A stretch of DNA of 64,000 nt from Diphasiastrum complanatum (Eukaryota > Streptophyta > Lycopodiopsida > Lycopodiales > Lycopodiaceae): NCBI GenBank assembly GCA_029204225.1, contig CM055096.1:41250519-41314518 (forward strand), given 5' to 3'. The position numbers were made by a program, and so were the translations under genes. The notes beneath the pieces were generated by a model that saw nothing but the letters and a program-made list of their open reading frames with translations, was not told the origin of the DNA and ran no database searches. Of this stretch, positions 11,201 to 22,381 are shown one piece after another; within the stretch, counting starts at the first letter, position 1; the number at the start of each line of letters is the position of its first letter.

Positions 11201-12139
11201 CAACCGACTAGCCGGTCAGCTACGCAAGTGTCACAGGGATGGCCACGTCTTGGGATTTGTCAGGACAACCGTTGTGCAAGGTGCTGCCCACAGTGTAAGC
11301 ACGGGTGCGTCCACGGTCGGGGTGGTCGGCAGAATGGGGGACTTGATGAGGTAAGGTGCTGCCCTTGAGGTGTAAGCACGGTCAGTTCCCGCGGTTCGGG
11401 CCTGGCGCTGTCTGCACGTAGGACAGATGAGGCAGTGTGCTGCCATTAGGTTGGTGTAAGCACGGTCTGTGCCTTGTGGGGTGCGGAGCGACATATTCGA
11501 ATTGTACGGGTTAACCATTGATTCAGAGATGCTGCTCGAATTCGGGTGTAAAGCACAGGTGGTTAGCTGCCGGTGCGGGATAGCTACCGATCATTTAGCT
11601 ATAAGGGCTATCGACCAAAAAGTGGTGGGGCGTGACTGAGGCAATGTGCTGCTTAATGGTGAAAGCACGGATGGTTGGATGGATGTTTCCCCGTGGGCTA
11701 ATTCTGTGATAGATTTGTGTGGGCGCGGCTAGGCAAAGGTCCTACGTCCAGTCTCAGGGGGGATTGTGGCTTGAGAGGGATCCTCTGTGTTTGCTTTGGT
11801 TGGTATGTTCCGTTTGTTGTGTGCTTGCTTGGACACAATTGACCTGGTTCCTACTTGGCTCTCAGGTGATGTGAGCGTGCTAGTTTGAGGAGGGGATATT
11901 TTCATTGAAGCTGATTTAATAAAGAAGAAAAGAGAGTTGTGGGGCCCGGCCAATAGAAGGGAGAGTTTTCAAAAATAAAAAGGATAGAGGCGATAATCTG
12001 TTGGAAGTACACCTCTTACTATAATGGATGACCACCTTGATGAGTTACGAGCATTGACGAATGGAGAGGAGCAAGTTCGAGAATACGGCTCCCGCATGCA
12101 TCGAGATGGCACCAGTCCAAGTCAAGAAAGAAAGAGCGT
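11201..12139 (+). other. Leader of the gag-protease element, with repeated hairpin motifs
   Basis: This is about 940 bp between the LTR copy and the Gag frame. Five related motifs of the form GTGCTGC...GTAAGCAC, in which GTGCT can pair with AGCAC, occur at 11281-11302, 11356-11379, 11437-11463, 11530-11556 (diverged) and 11646-11668. They are GC-rich and irregularly spaced. No consensus tRNA primer-binding site of the TGGTATCAGAGC type is visible behind the LTR copy. The function is unknown; retroelement leaders commonly hold packaging or translation-control RNA structures. Confidence 0.6.
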
Positions 12140-14254
12140 ATGCACTCCACAGTGGCGCCTCTCCAAGAAGAGATGGGTGGCCCTTTTGAACCTACACCAA
12201 GAGACGAACCCATGCCAGAGGCACAACAAGACCTCTTTGAAGTGAAGATGCGGCAATACTTATCAAGTGCAATGACGGCTATGCTTAGCGAGGTGAAGAA
12301 GGACAGAGAAACAGAAAGGAAAGAATGGCAAACATCTCTGCGAGCCATGAACCTTACTCAAATCAACCTTGCTAGAGAAATGAGAGACGGGCTAACACAG
12401 CTCGAAGCCAGGTTTGAAGAGTTGGAGGCAACTACAGGGAATGCAGTGGCGCCTCCTCCACAGATACCAAGAGAACCACGAGCGCGAAACACAGAAGGCC
12501 CAAAGAAGACTACCAAAATAAAAGCACCACCTACTTTCAAAGGAGAGCATGACATTCGAATTGTGGAAGATTGATTGTTTCACATGGACCATTACTTCCG
12601 TCTGATGAACACTCCTGAAGAAGAAAGAACGGACTTGGCGTTAGCATATTTTGAGGGCTACACTACAAACTGGTACCGGATGGCAGGAATGCATTTCCAG
12701 ACATGGGACGCGTTCAAAACCGCGTTACGAGAGGAGTTCATACCAAAGAAACTTGCGACGCCGCAGCATTCACACATGAGATTAAGGACAGAATTATCAG
12801 GGCTCAAGCAGAAAGGTTCATTGCGAGATTACCTCAATAAATTCAGACAGAGTGTATGGGTTATTGAAGATATGTCCGAGGCGGACAAAACTCATTACCT
12901 CTTGTCTGGAATGCAGTCTTGGACCCGGCGTGCAATAGACAGCTACATGCCCCATGACTTCAATTCAACTATTCGGGCGGCTGAAATGGTTTGTGATTAT
13001 GAGAGCACATTGGCACCAACTGCTCCCTCAACCTCAACAAGAGTATTTAGTGGATCCAGACCAAGTCCGAGCTTCTTTTCAAGGGGGGACTCAGCTTCAA
13101 ATGGCAACCAAGCCTCAAGTAGCGTGAACAAATTCCCAACAAAAACAGGGTTTGGCAACCAAGGCAACAATGGAGGGAACACGTTCCAGAGAAGAAACAA
13201 TGTTGGACCTTCAGCTAGTCACAGCAACAGCTCACCAACAGTGGGCAGTTCCATGCGTTGCTTCAACTGTCATCAGCAAGGTCACTCTTGGAGGTCATGC
13301 CCCAAACCATTGAACAAGCAAATCATGGCTGCCATTGAAGGATTTGATAGGATGGAGAGAGAGACATTCGATCAAGAAGATGGTGAACAGGATGACGAAG
13401 AAGACCCAGAAACGGATTTGACGGAGTCCGACCTTAATGCCTTACAACAGATAGGGGCACTTGCGTCGTATCGGGAACATCTCATGGCAACTCCTGCGAG
13501 AGGATCAAAGTTATTGTACCTGAAAGGTTGTATTCAAGACAGGATCATTTACTTCATGGTAGACCTGGGAGCGTCACATAACTACTTGTCAGAAAAACTG
13601 GCAGGGGAATTGGACATCCAATGTGAAGAAAATGTGACTCCTATTTGTGTGGGGACCGCGAAAGGTACAATGACCACTTGTAGATTGGCAACCAACTTAC
13701 CAATCTCCCTGGGAACCTGGAAGAATCGACTAACGTTCACAATCTTGAAGATGGATGCCTTCGATGCTATTTTGGGATTAAGCTGGTTTAACGAACGCGT
13801 GATGGCCTTCTTGGCAAAAGGGGTTAACCTTGTGTTATTATATAATGGCAGGAGACCTTGTGTCGTCAGAGCTGTGCCAGCGGACCAACTAGAAAAGAAC
13901 GACACAAATGAACCTGAGCCAACCATCCCTCCCAATCTCAGTCACCTCTTTAACGAAGGGCAGGCAGCAGTGACAAACCAGCTGACACAGAACCAAATGG
14001 AGCCAACATTGCCTGCAGTTCTTACATCAAAGGTGAATCCAAGTGCCGATGCAGAGCTCAAGGAGCTCAACTTGTGTGACCAAGCGAAAGCTCACCTCTT
14101 TAACGAAGGACATCCAGCAGTGACAAACCAGCTGACGCGAGGTCAAATGGAGCCAACATTGCTTGCAACTTCTACATCAGAGGTGAATCTAAGTGCCGAT
14201 GCAAAGCTCAAGGAGCTCAACCTGGGCGACCAAACGAAAAATCTAGAGTCCTAG
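12140..14254 (+). pseudogene. Gag-protease polyprotein of an LTR element lacking RT
   Basis: The frame runs 704 codons with one in-frame TGA at 12572-12574, where related proteins have Trp. Without that stop it is one ORF. After a charged coiled-coil N-terminus comes a Retrotrans_gag domain (HMDHYFRLMNTPEEERTDL; TWDAFKTALREEF). A zinc knuckle CFNCHQQGHSWRSC follows, then an acidic spacer and an aspartic protease (VDLGASHNYL; DAILGLSWF), in which the usual Asp-Thr/Ser-Gly is Asp-Leu-Gly. Downstream is a 50-residue tandem duplication and a stop. Between 14255 and the right LTR there is only about 400 bp and no RT, RNase H or integrase. The arrangement fits non-autonomous elements with terminal repeats and a gag domain (TR-GAG), here extended by a protease. 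It lies antisense within the intron of gene A. Confidence 0.85.
13943..14242 (+). repeat. In-frame 150-bp tandem duplication at the Gag-protease C-terminus
   Basis: Unit 1 (13943-14092) and unit 2 (14093-14242) both begin CACCTCTTTAACGAAGG and encode related 50-residue blocks starting HLFNEG and containing AVTNQLT and ELKELNL. The two units differ at scattered positions but keep the frame, so the duplication is not brand new and stayed open for some time. Confidence 0.9.
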
Positions 14255-14650
14255 GGGACTCATCCAAACGTACGTCAAAAACGACATATCTGAGGCTTAA
14301 GGGAGCCGTAAGTACCTTTATCTTTCATGTTAATAAAGTAAGCCGCATTTCTCATCGAGGAGTGAGCTTCAGTCTAATGCCTAAGTGCAGCAGCTTTACA
14401 CAAGTTTTACGTAAGTGAACTAGATCCACACTCTTCCTGTGCTGGGTGCAAACACAATGTTTTTACTTCTCTTTACAGTTGGTCCCCTTTGGCCGGCGAA
14501 TCAAGCCCGTGCCCTTGTATATGTGAATAAAGTCTAGCCGGTGAATTAAGCCCGTGCCATGAGTCTTAGGTTCTAGTTTGGCCCTGATGAGGACATCACC
14601 TTTCTCAAACCTGATGAGGACCTCAGCTTTCTCAAACGAGGGGAGGATGT

Positions 14651-15335
14651 TGTAAAGCTGACTCGGGTGCACCCAGCATGCCCTGTAAGACTCTAAGGGG
14701 TGACACTCTCTAAGGTCCCAGAGCAAGTTAGAACGTCAAGGACTGAGCCTCCGACCTGTGGTGAGCCAGTCAAGTAGTCACAAGTCATGAGCTAGCTCTG
14801 GAGCTCAAGTCATGGCGTAGTCAGGAAGCAAGTTGATTCTACCGCCGGGACGGCTCCCGGGACCCATGTCCGGGAGCCAGACTGATTCTGCCAGGCTTGT
14901 CAGGCTTAATCAGCAAAATAAAAACTAAGTCCTAAAAAGCGTGCTTTACCAGAAAGCACTATATTTCAAGACAGAGGGGGTGCGCCGAATCACAACAAAA
15001 CTATAGGGGGAGTCCGGCAGACAGAAACTTGGGTAGCTCAACCAACGCCAAGAATCCAGTTGTCAGGTCTCAGCTCCCTCTACCAGCACGAGCCACAAGC
15101 ACGATGCCCAGCACGTGTTGGTGGCCCCGAGACCGGTCAGTCTATGTATGAATGTAACCTCTTCCAGATCTAATAAAGTTGATCCTTGGGGATGATTACC
15201 ATTTCGGTTTCACCTCCGGGACTGGTCCAAGTGGAAGGACCCTTACTACAACCTTTTTGCGTCGTCGGCGCCTAAGGGTCCACGTCACCGACGTGTGGCT
15301 TGCTGCTATGCCAATTGGTCAGTTTAACGACCACT
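14651..15335 (+). repeat. 3' LTR of the gag-protease element
   Basis: A purine-rich tract, GAGGGGAGGA, ending at 14650 is followed by TGTTGTAAAGC, the expected polypurine tract and TG start of a 3' LTR. The segment 15032-15335 matches the left copy 10897-11200. The right border is uncertain: the LTR may continue past 15335, because similarity to the left copy ends there without a clear CA terminus or target duplication. Confidence 0.65.
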
Positions 15336-16780
15336 ATGCCTTGGGTTTCATGTGTGGCTACCTTTTGGGGACAGATTCTGAGTTGGCTTTCGGGTTGGTT
15401 GGGATTCCAGTTTTCTTAAGTCTGAATGGTTAAGCTTGTTACGTTTCTGAGTTGGCTTCTACGTAAGTGCATGATGGATGAATGTTAGACTTAAGCGCGT
15501 GTTGGGGAAACCGCTCAAGTCCCAACGCCCTTCGAGGCGCCGGCGTAACACTGCTCCTGTTTCAACATTGCATGTCATCATTGCAGACAAAACCGGCTGC
15601 CGGGTCAGTATGGCCACGCACCTCCTCAAGGCAGGTTTTTGGGCTCCCCGGTTCGGCCTGCCATCAATGCTACACTCTTGGTTGCAACAGATCAGCAATA
15701 AATGAGCATCTGAGCAACAAATCTGCACCTGGCTGCAACAAATTGGCACCTGGTTTCAACACATCTGCACCTGGCAGAGCAGGATCCCGCGATCTGCAGG
15801 ATCTGAGAGATGCTCACCCAGCCTGGCAGAGGCCCATCCCACTGCTTGCATCATTCACGGGGCTGGGCTGCACATGCAAAGAGGCCCTAATTCTCAGCAA
15901 ATTCAACCCAAAGATCTACACCCATGGAGCCAAACTAGAGGCTACAGACAGGACCTCTTGTAACCTAGAAGAATAGAAACAAATATCATATCTCCTCATG
16001 GCTGGTGCGTGGTTTTTAAAAGAGCATTTAGATCAAACCCGGAACATAAACTGTGAAAACTGTGAGCACTTGGCTTCCCAACACGGATCGACCAACAGGG
16101 CTAATGTCAACATCCCTTGATGACTGTCGCATTATCTGAGCTTAATTTAATATTAACTTTTAGTGTATACTCCATCCAGGACCATCCCTACCCCAAACTT
16201 GTGCACAAAAGAAGGTGCAATGTCATTTCTTGGTTTACTCCTAACAACCATGATCTCAGAATCTGTAGCTGCAACTTGATGGATTGAAAGGAAGACGGTA
16301 ATTCTTATTCAAAATAAACCGACCGATTCTGAAGAGCACTTTTGAGTATGAACCCACCAGTGTCCAATGCATCTACATCAATTCGACACAGAACAATGTC
16401 AAGGCTTGAAATACTATCCTAAGGTGTTCATGCAGGTCATGTTACAGAAATCCTCGCCAGCATTTCATCTTCCACAAGTTGCTGCGAACAAATAAATAAA
16501 TAGTTTCTTGAACTCGCCGGATCAACTTAAGGAGCTTTCACATGTTTCTTTGGTGGTACCAGGTTGGCAGACTTAACCAGGATGAAGGCGATATTGGGGA
16601 AAGAGAAAATATTTAACATTCGTCGTAAGCATTGCAATCCCGTTTACTTTGATATTGCAGGAGAATAGTAATGTATTTTGCAGTCAAGGCTTGGCACATG
16701 AATCAATCAGTCAACAGCTATGGATACATTTTTGGTTCCTAAGTATTCACTGGAACGTAGCATATAACGGAAAACTGAAA
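15336..16780. other. Unassigned intron sequence with a short CTGCAACA/CACCTGG repeat
   Basis: At about 15683-15777 a roughly 21-bp motif (CTGCACCTGG with GCAACAAAT) recurs three to four times. Open frames on both strands (to 164 codons, plus 15482-15976) contain no recognisable domain and partly consist of this repeat. From 16000 to 16780 I see no ORF, repeat or transposon signal. Confidence 0.3.
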
Positions 16781-16794
16781 ATTTATATGAATAC

Positions 16795-17211
16795 CTTCCT
16801 GGGTTTCCGATAATGCGAACTAGGTGTTGCAGATTTCGGAAAAAGATTGGAAATAGAAGGTGATCGCAGCAATGAGATGTGCTGTGCTGTTGAAATGCTG
16901 TGATCAGGGGTCCATGGATGTAACTTGGAAGTTGAAGCATTTCCCAATGTGCAAGTGAATGCTGGAGTTAGCTCAAGCTCCCATAAAGTAGCAGCTAGTT
17001 TTCTTGCAGACATGACTGGAGTGTCGCGGCCTGTGCCTGGCATCATACTATCATTATCAAATGAGCAATTCTCAAGATGAAGCTTCCAACTGGGGACAGG
17101 CGTAGCTGGACCCTGCTTTCCTGTCAGAATTGCACGCTCGATGCCAGAATTATGAGTTCCAGCAACTCCTGTTTTAGCAGGTGATTCCTTGTTTTCATGT
17201 TGCTGTGCCAT
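16795..17211 (-). CDS. Gene A, exon 1: N-terminus of the coiled-coil protein
   Basis: This exon encodes residues 1-139 from ATG at 17211-17209 and ends AGGAAG|GTAT in phase 0, matching the phase of exon 2. Two blocks identify the family. GKQGPATPVPSWKLHLE (residues 31-47) corresponds to the conserved GKRGGPxTPVPTWKL-type patch, and SARKLAATLWELE (68-80) to the SARKLxATLWEL patch found just before the coiled coil in At5g41620-like proteins. A Ser/Pro-rich stretch follows (LLRSPSISNLFPKSATPSS). Because these blocks and the coiled coil occur in this order in one protein in other plants, I join this exon to 3793-5499 across 11.3 kb. No in-frame ATG lies upstream before a stop. No signal peptide or membrane segment is visible. 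Confidence 0.85.
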
Positions 17212-17790
17212 GAAAACAACAAGCTTTGGGTACCACAGCTTAAATACTCATCAACAGACGAAAGGAAGCCCACGCTCACTGTCACACGACTGCATCATGC
17301 ATGAAAGGATGGGTCTCCACAGAAGAAAGAAATCCATCTGCAAAGTGATTAACACACCACACATACATATATACACACACACACACACACACCCAAAAAT
17401 CAAACATAGCGCGGCGGGCGGGCAGAAACAGAGACAATTTTAACGCTCAAAAGCTATATGCGAAGGACAACAAACGAAGCTACAGCTAGTAGCTCCTGCT
17501 GTGCTACTGGGTAGAATTTAAAAAGTAGAAAGTAAGAGTAGTACTGGTCGGTGGCAGCCCACCGAGCACCCGAGCCTGTGCAGTGTGGAGAAGAAACAGA
17601 AAGAGGAGGGTAATAATGGTAACAAAATGCAAGAGATCCGGCGATCAATGCGACTGCGACCGAGGGAGCATGTTGGTATGTATATAGGTGGACAGAATGA
17701 TTGGAAGATTGATTTTGACAAGATTCAATCTACCTCTTAATGTTATTTATTTGCACCGGTGCTCAGAAAATTTGGGAAATTATTTTTTTG
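17212..17790 (-). promoter_or_regulatory. 5' flank of gene A, with a (CA)10 microsatellite
   Basis: By position this is the region immediately upstream of the gene A start codon and should hold the 5' UTR and proximal promoter. A pure CA repeat lies at 17373-17392. Small GA/CT-rich patches occur, but I cannot assign a TATA box or transcription start with confidence. Confidence 0.35.
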
Positions 17791-18040
17791 GGGGGGGGCC
17801 GAGGTCCTCCTCCGAGGCCTTTCCGCCCTAGGAAGAGTGTGCGCCCGAGGGCGGAGGCCCGAGGGCGCACGGTCTTCGGGCCTCGGAGCAGGACCTCCCC
17901 TTCCTTGAATTCCGTTTTTACATTTTTTTTCCTTTTTTTTTTGACGTAAATTTTGTTTTACACACACCTTCCGGGCGGAAGGTGCATGTAAAAAACGTAA
18001 AAAAATTTACGTGCACCTTCCGGTGTCCGGAAGGTGCCTG
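17791..18040. repeat. Cluster of nested GC-rich palindromes (foldback/MITE-like)
   Basis: An outer pair, GAGGTCCTCCTCCGAGGCC at 17801-17819, pairs with 17879-17897. Inside it GTGCGCCC (17839-17846) pairs with GGGCGCAC (17863-17870). After an A/T tract come CACCTTCC-GGGC-GGAAGGTG (17965-17984), ACGTAAA-AAAA-TTTACGT (17995-18012) and GCACCTTCCGG-TGT-CCGGAAGGTGC (18013-18037). Opposite-strand ORFs over the first palindrome are artefacts. The cluster lies about 0.6 kb upstream of the gene A start codon and resembles a foldback transposon. No flanking target duplication is evident. Confidence 0.75.
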
Positions 18041-18479
18041 TAAAAAAAAATTCGCCCCACAGATCACGTTTTGTGAGGCATCACCATTTCCTTTGTAAAA
18101 ATTTAAAAACTGATTTTACAGGAATGGAATCGACAAGTTTTTTTTAAATTTGTCCCTTTTATTAAATGTGTGACGATTTTTTATACAAGCATATATGCTT
18201 TTTGATGAGTAAAGGCCTTAAAAAATCAAGAAGTTCTATAAAATGCAAGCTTTTTAAGGATAACTTAAAAAAGATTTCTCGAGCATTGATTTGCACTCCT
18301 TTCTTTCTTTTTGTTTAGTTGTATTAGCAATTATTTTAAGGTTTGACAAAGTTAGGTTTGAACTAAGGTGCTTAATCTCAGAGTCAAAATACTCTCATCT
18401 TACTCGATAATACTCTATCCAAACAATCCAACTCAGCCTCTAGCCTTTTGTTTTAAAAAAAGTAGATACAAACAAATTG

Positions 18480-19400
18480 CCAATTCATTTGAGACTTGTT
18501 TTTTTTGTTAAAAAAGAGGTTGATCCAAGTCACTTGCATTAGAAACGATGCATTTGGCCAAATCCACTATTTGCAACATTGAGCGAGTAGCACTTGCATT
18601 ATTGAGTTTGTCAAATGTCTCTTACTAATGACTCCCTCAAGTTACTTTTCAAAGATACATTATTAGCACCCTTCATTTGTCAAGTCTAACAAAGGTCTTG
18701 CAAAATGTGACTATTTACGAACCACTTGGCCAATTGAATGAATGATTTCGCCTCCCAAGTAGTGCAAAGTGTAGGCTAATCACCTCCACCTTACATAAAT
18801 CCATTTGCACTTGATTCTTAGAGATCAGAGGTTCTAGGTATTCCACTTCTCACATAAGAAAGTCACACTTGGACTCATCAAACAATTTGTTATCCTATAA
18901 GACTTGCAAAATAGTTCGTAAATGCAACACATGCTCAGCCAAAGTCCTAATAAAAGTAAGTATATCATCCAGATATATGATCACCAAGTTCAAAAGGTAT
19001 GGCCAAAATATATCATTCACCATGTGTTGAAAGTTGCTAATGCATTAGTTGACAGCACTTGAAACTCATATTGCCATACATTATTTTAAAGGTTGTCTTA
19101 TAGATGTCATCTATCCTTGATACAAAATTAGAGGACACCTGCTTCCCAAGTCTATCCAACCCCCCAACTTGTCAATCACATCATCTATAGGATAATAACA
19201 AGATAAAAAATCTCGTATAGTGATTATATTAAAAATCTACTCAGATGCAAAAGAATTCGTCTTTTTTCTATACCAATAAAACAAATCTGCCAAATCTAGA
19301 ATTACTAGGTTGAACCCAAACCTATTCTGTATTTAATAACTTGTCTTTGAGCCTCTTCCTCTTCTTTAAGTGATGAATGATAGGGTGTCGAAAGGGCAAA
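18480..19400 (-). mobile_element. Decayed Ty3/gypsy RT-RNase H fragment
   Basis: Minus-strand reading gives, from high to low coordinate, a remnant of the RT palm with YPIDDVIDKLGG (about 19200-19150) and the region around the KTAFRTRYG-type motif (about 19100). Then come YLDDILTFIRTLAEHVLHL at about 18995-18940 (the catalytic Asp-Asp), EYLEPLISKNQVQMD, and the start of RNase H with SMLQIVDLAKCIV (about 18580). Stops occur throughout. No LTR can be assigned. Confidence 0.7.
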
Positions 19401-20420
<1,020 letters not shown>

Positions 20421-20479
20421 CTAAGAGCCTAACCTAAGCTAGTAATAGTTGGCGACAGTAAGAGTATAGTGTACAAATG

Positions 20480-21300
20480 AAGAGTGGAGTTTAGCAATGA
20501 TTTTTAACACTCTCTTTCAATGATAAAATTGCACTCTTCCATTTCTAATAGAGTGCAAAATTTTTCAAGTTTACATTTACTGAATGATTTAGTAAATACA
20601 TCTACCACTTGAACTTTATATTTATTAAAAACAAGATCAATGGATCCATCAAGTATTTTCTCTAGAACAAAGTGATAGTGTATCTCGATGTGCTTGGTTC
20701 AAGAGTATAGTATTGGATTTTAGCAAGGTGAATGCAACTTTGATTTCACAAGATACTATTGTTGTGCTCATATGGTTGACCTAAATCAACAAGCAATCTT
20801 TGTAACCATACCACTTCTTGTGTAGCATTGCTAAGAGCACGATACTCAACTTCCGTCAAAAGATATGACTAATATATGTTGTTTTTTGTTGCTAAACTAC
20901 AGCTGTACCATAATTGAATGTATAACCACTGGTAGATCTTCTGTCATCAATGTTACCTCTATATAACCTACCAACACTAGCACTTCAGACTGATTATACT
21001 TCAAACCAAAATTTAATGTTTCATTAACTCACCTGAGAACATGTTTGGCAGACTTCTAATGTGCTTGACTAGGATCTTGCATATACTAACTTACAACACC
21101 AAACATGAGCAATATCAAATTGTGTTTGTGTTAAGTAAATCAAAATACCCACTAGTCGCCTATACAAATAAGCATCCACTTAATCATATTCATCATATGG
21201 AGTAAGCTTCAGGTTAACATCCATTGGTGTGCTCAAGGGCTTACAATCCTGCATATTGAACTTATAAAGCAAATCTCATGTTTATTTGCTTTGTGTGAGA
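20480..21300 (-). mobile_element. Decayed Ty1/copia RT-RNase H end
   Basis: Minus-strand frames show the C-terminal copia polyprotein. MQDCKPLSTPMDVNLKL lies near 21240, followed by DDRRSTSGYTFNYGTAVV near 20950 and TKHIEIHYHFVLEKILDGS near 20700-20640. The last part, DVFTKSFSKCKLEKF, is near 20580. Stops interrupt the frame. The element's LTR would be expected at lower coordinates but cannot be recognised between the RNase H end and the microsatellite. Confidence 0.75.
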
Positions 21301-21765
21301 AAAAAAAAAGTCTTTCTTTTGCCATAGTTCAACGCCAAGATAGTAGTGCATCAATCCTAGATTGCTCATGTAAAAGCATTAGAAAGATCTGATTTGATTT
21401 CATTTGTTGGACGTATTTCTAGTTTGTGCAGTGGCTAGATCTACTCGTGAATGTAGTATAGTGTAGAAAGGTTTGTCCACTTTTTAATATCTACACAAAA
21501 AGCTCTCAAATGGAAAATAAAAAACATAAATGAAAAGAGAGGACCAAGGCTTCGGAATAAAATCCAATCTAAGGTTTGGCTAAGGCTTTCCCAACTAGCC
21601 AATGACCGTTAAACAAAATAAACTTGCTAAGGCTTACCCAACTAGCAAGGGTGTAAACTACACTAGGCTTGTTAAAGCTTTCCAACTAGCAAACCGTTAC
21701 ACTAATTCTAACTCCCAAAGGAAAATAGAAATGACACTTCTACCTCCTAATCATCTGATATACTT

Positions 21766-22381
21766 TGGCATTTCAGATTAGGCCATTTGAACTTCAATAG
21801 TATTCAACAAATGTCGAATAAGAAACTAGTACAAGATCTGCCTTCTGTCAGCAAGCCAACTTCTCCATGTGAAAGCTGTATAATCAGCAAGCATGCTAGA
21901 AGTCCTTTCATTTCTGACTCAGTTCACACTTCCAAAGGCCTGCTAGATCTTGCACATTGCGACATATGTGGCCCAATGTAGACTGCTTCCAAAGAGGGAG
22001 CTCTATACCTCCTAACCTTCATCGATGACTTCTCTCGAAGGACTGCAACCTATTTTCTAAAGCATTCAAGTTCTTCATGTAGTTCAAGGCGTCTGCAGAA
22101 AATCAGACCCAAAGGAAGATCAAAGCTCTACGCACATATGGAGGGGGAGAATTTATCTCCACTTAATTTAAGGAGTTCTACAAGGCCAACATAATACAAC
22201 AACAATTCACAATGGCCTACTCACCTCAGTCCAATGGTGTAGCTGAACGGAAGAATCGGACACTCATCGAAATTGCCAAGAGCATGTTGGCCTATGCCTC
22301 TCTTTCAAAGAAATTTTGGGCAGAAGTTGTTTCAACAGCCGCCTATCTACAAAATCGATCCATCACCAAAGCCCTGAATGC
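21766..22381 (+). mobile_element. Ty1/copia integrase fragment
   Basis: The frame opens with WHFRLGHLNFNSIQQM (gag_pre-integrase) and continues to ESCIISKHARSPF and LAHCDICGPM, the start of the integrase core. A stop and a frameshift follow. YSPQSNGVAERKNRTLIEIA and FWAEVVSTAAYLQNRSITKA then lead to the end at about 22381. There the copia frame runs directly, without a stop, into a gypsy protease frame (TVIDGGSRVNLIST), so the junction is a chimeric fusion. Confidence 0.85.

Larger units (their letters stand above)
5500..16794 (-). other. Gene A intron, about 11.3 kb
   Basis: The donor on the minus strand is AGGAAG|GTAT at 16795/16794 and the acceptor is TTTAATCAG at 5500. Both flanking exons are in phase 0. 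The intron contains a LINE fragment, an LTR element with Gag and protease only, and unassigned sequence. An additional small exon inside cannot be excluded, because related genes sometimes have more linker sequence between the two conserved blocks. Confidence 0.7.

Noticed and set aside
15482-15976. 164-codon ORF in gene A intron
   Set aside because: Low complexity, overlaps a frame on the other strand, contains the CTGCAACA repeat and has no domain; judged fortuitous.
17740-17967. Arg/Pro-rich ORFs on both strands
   Set aside because: Also produced by a palindrome (17801-17897) and GC-rich composition.
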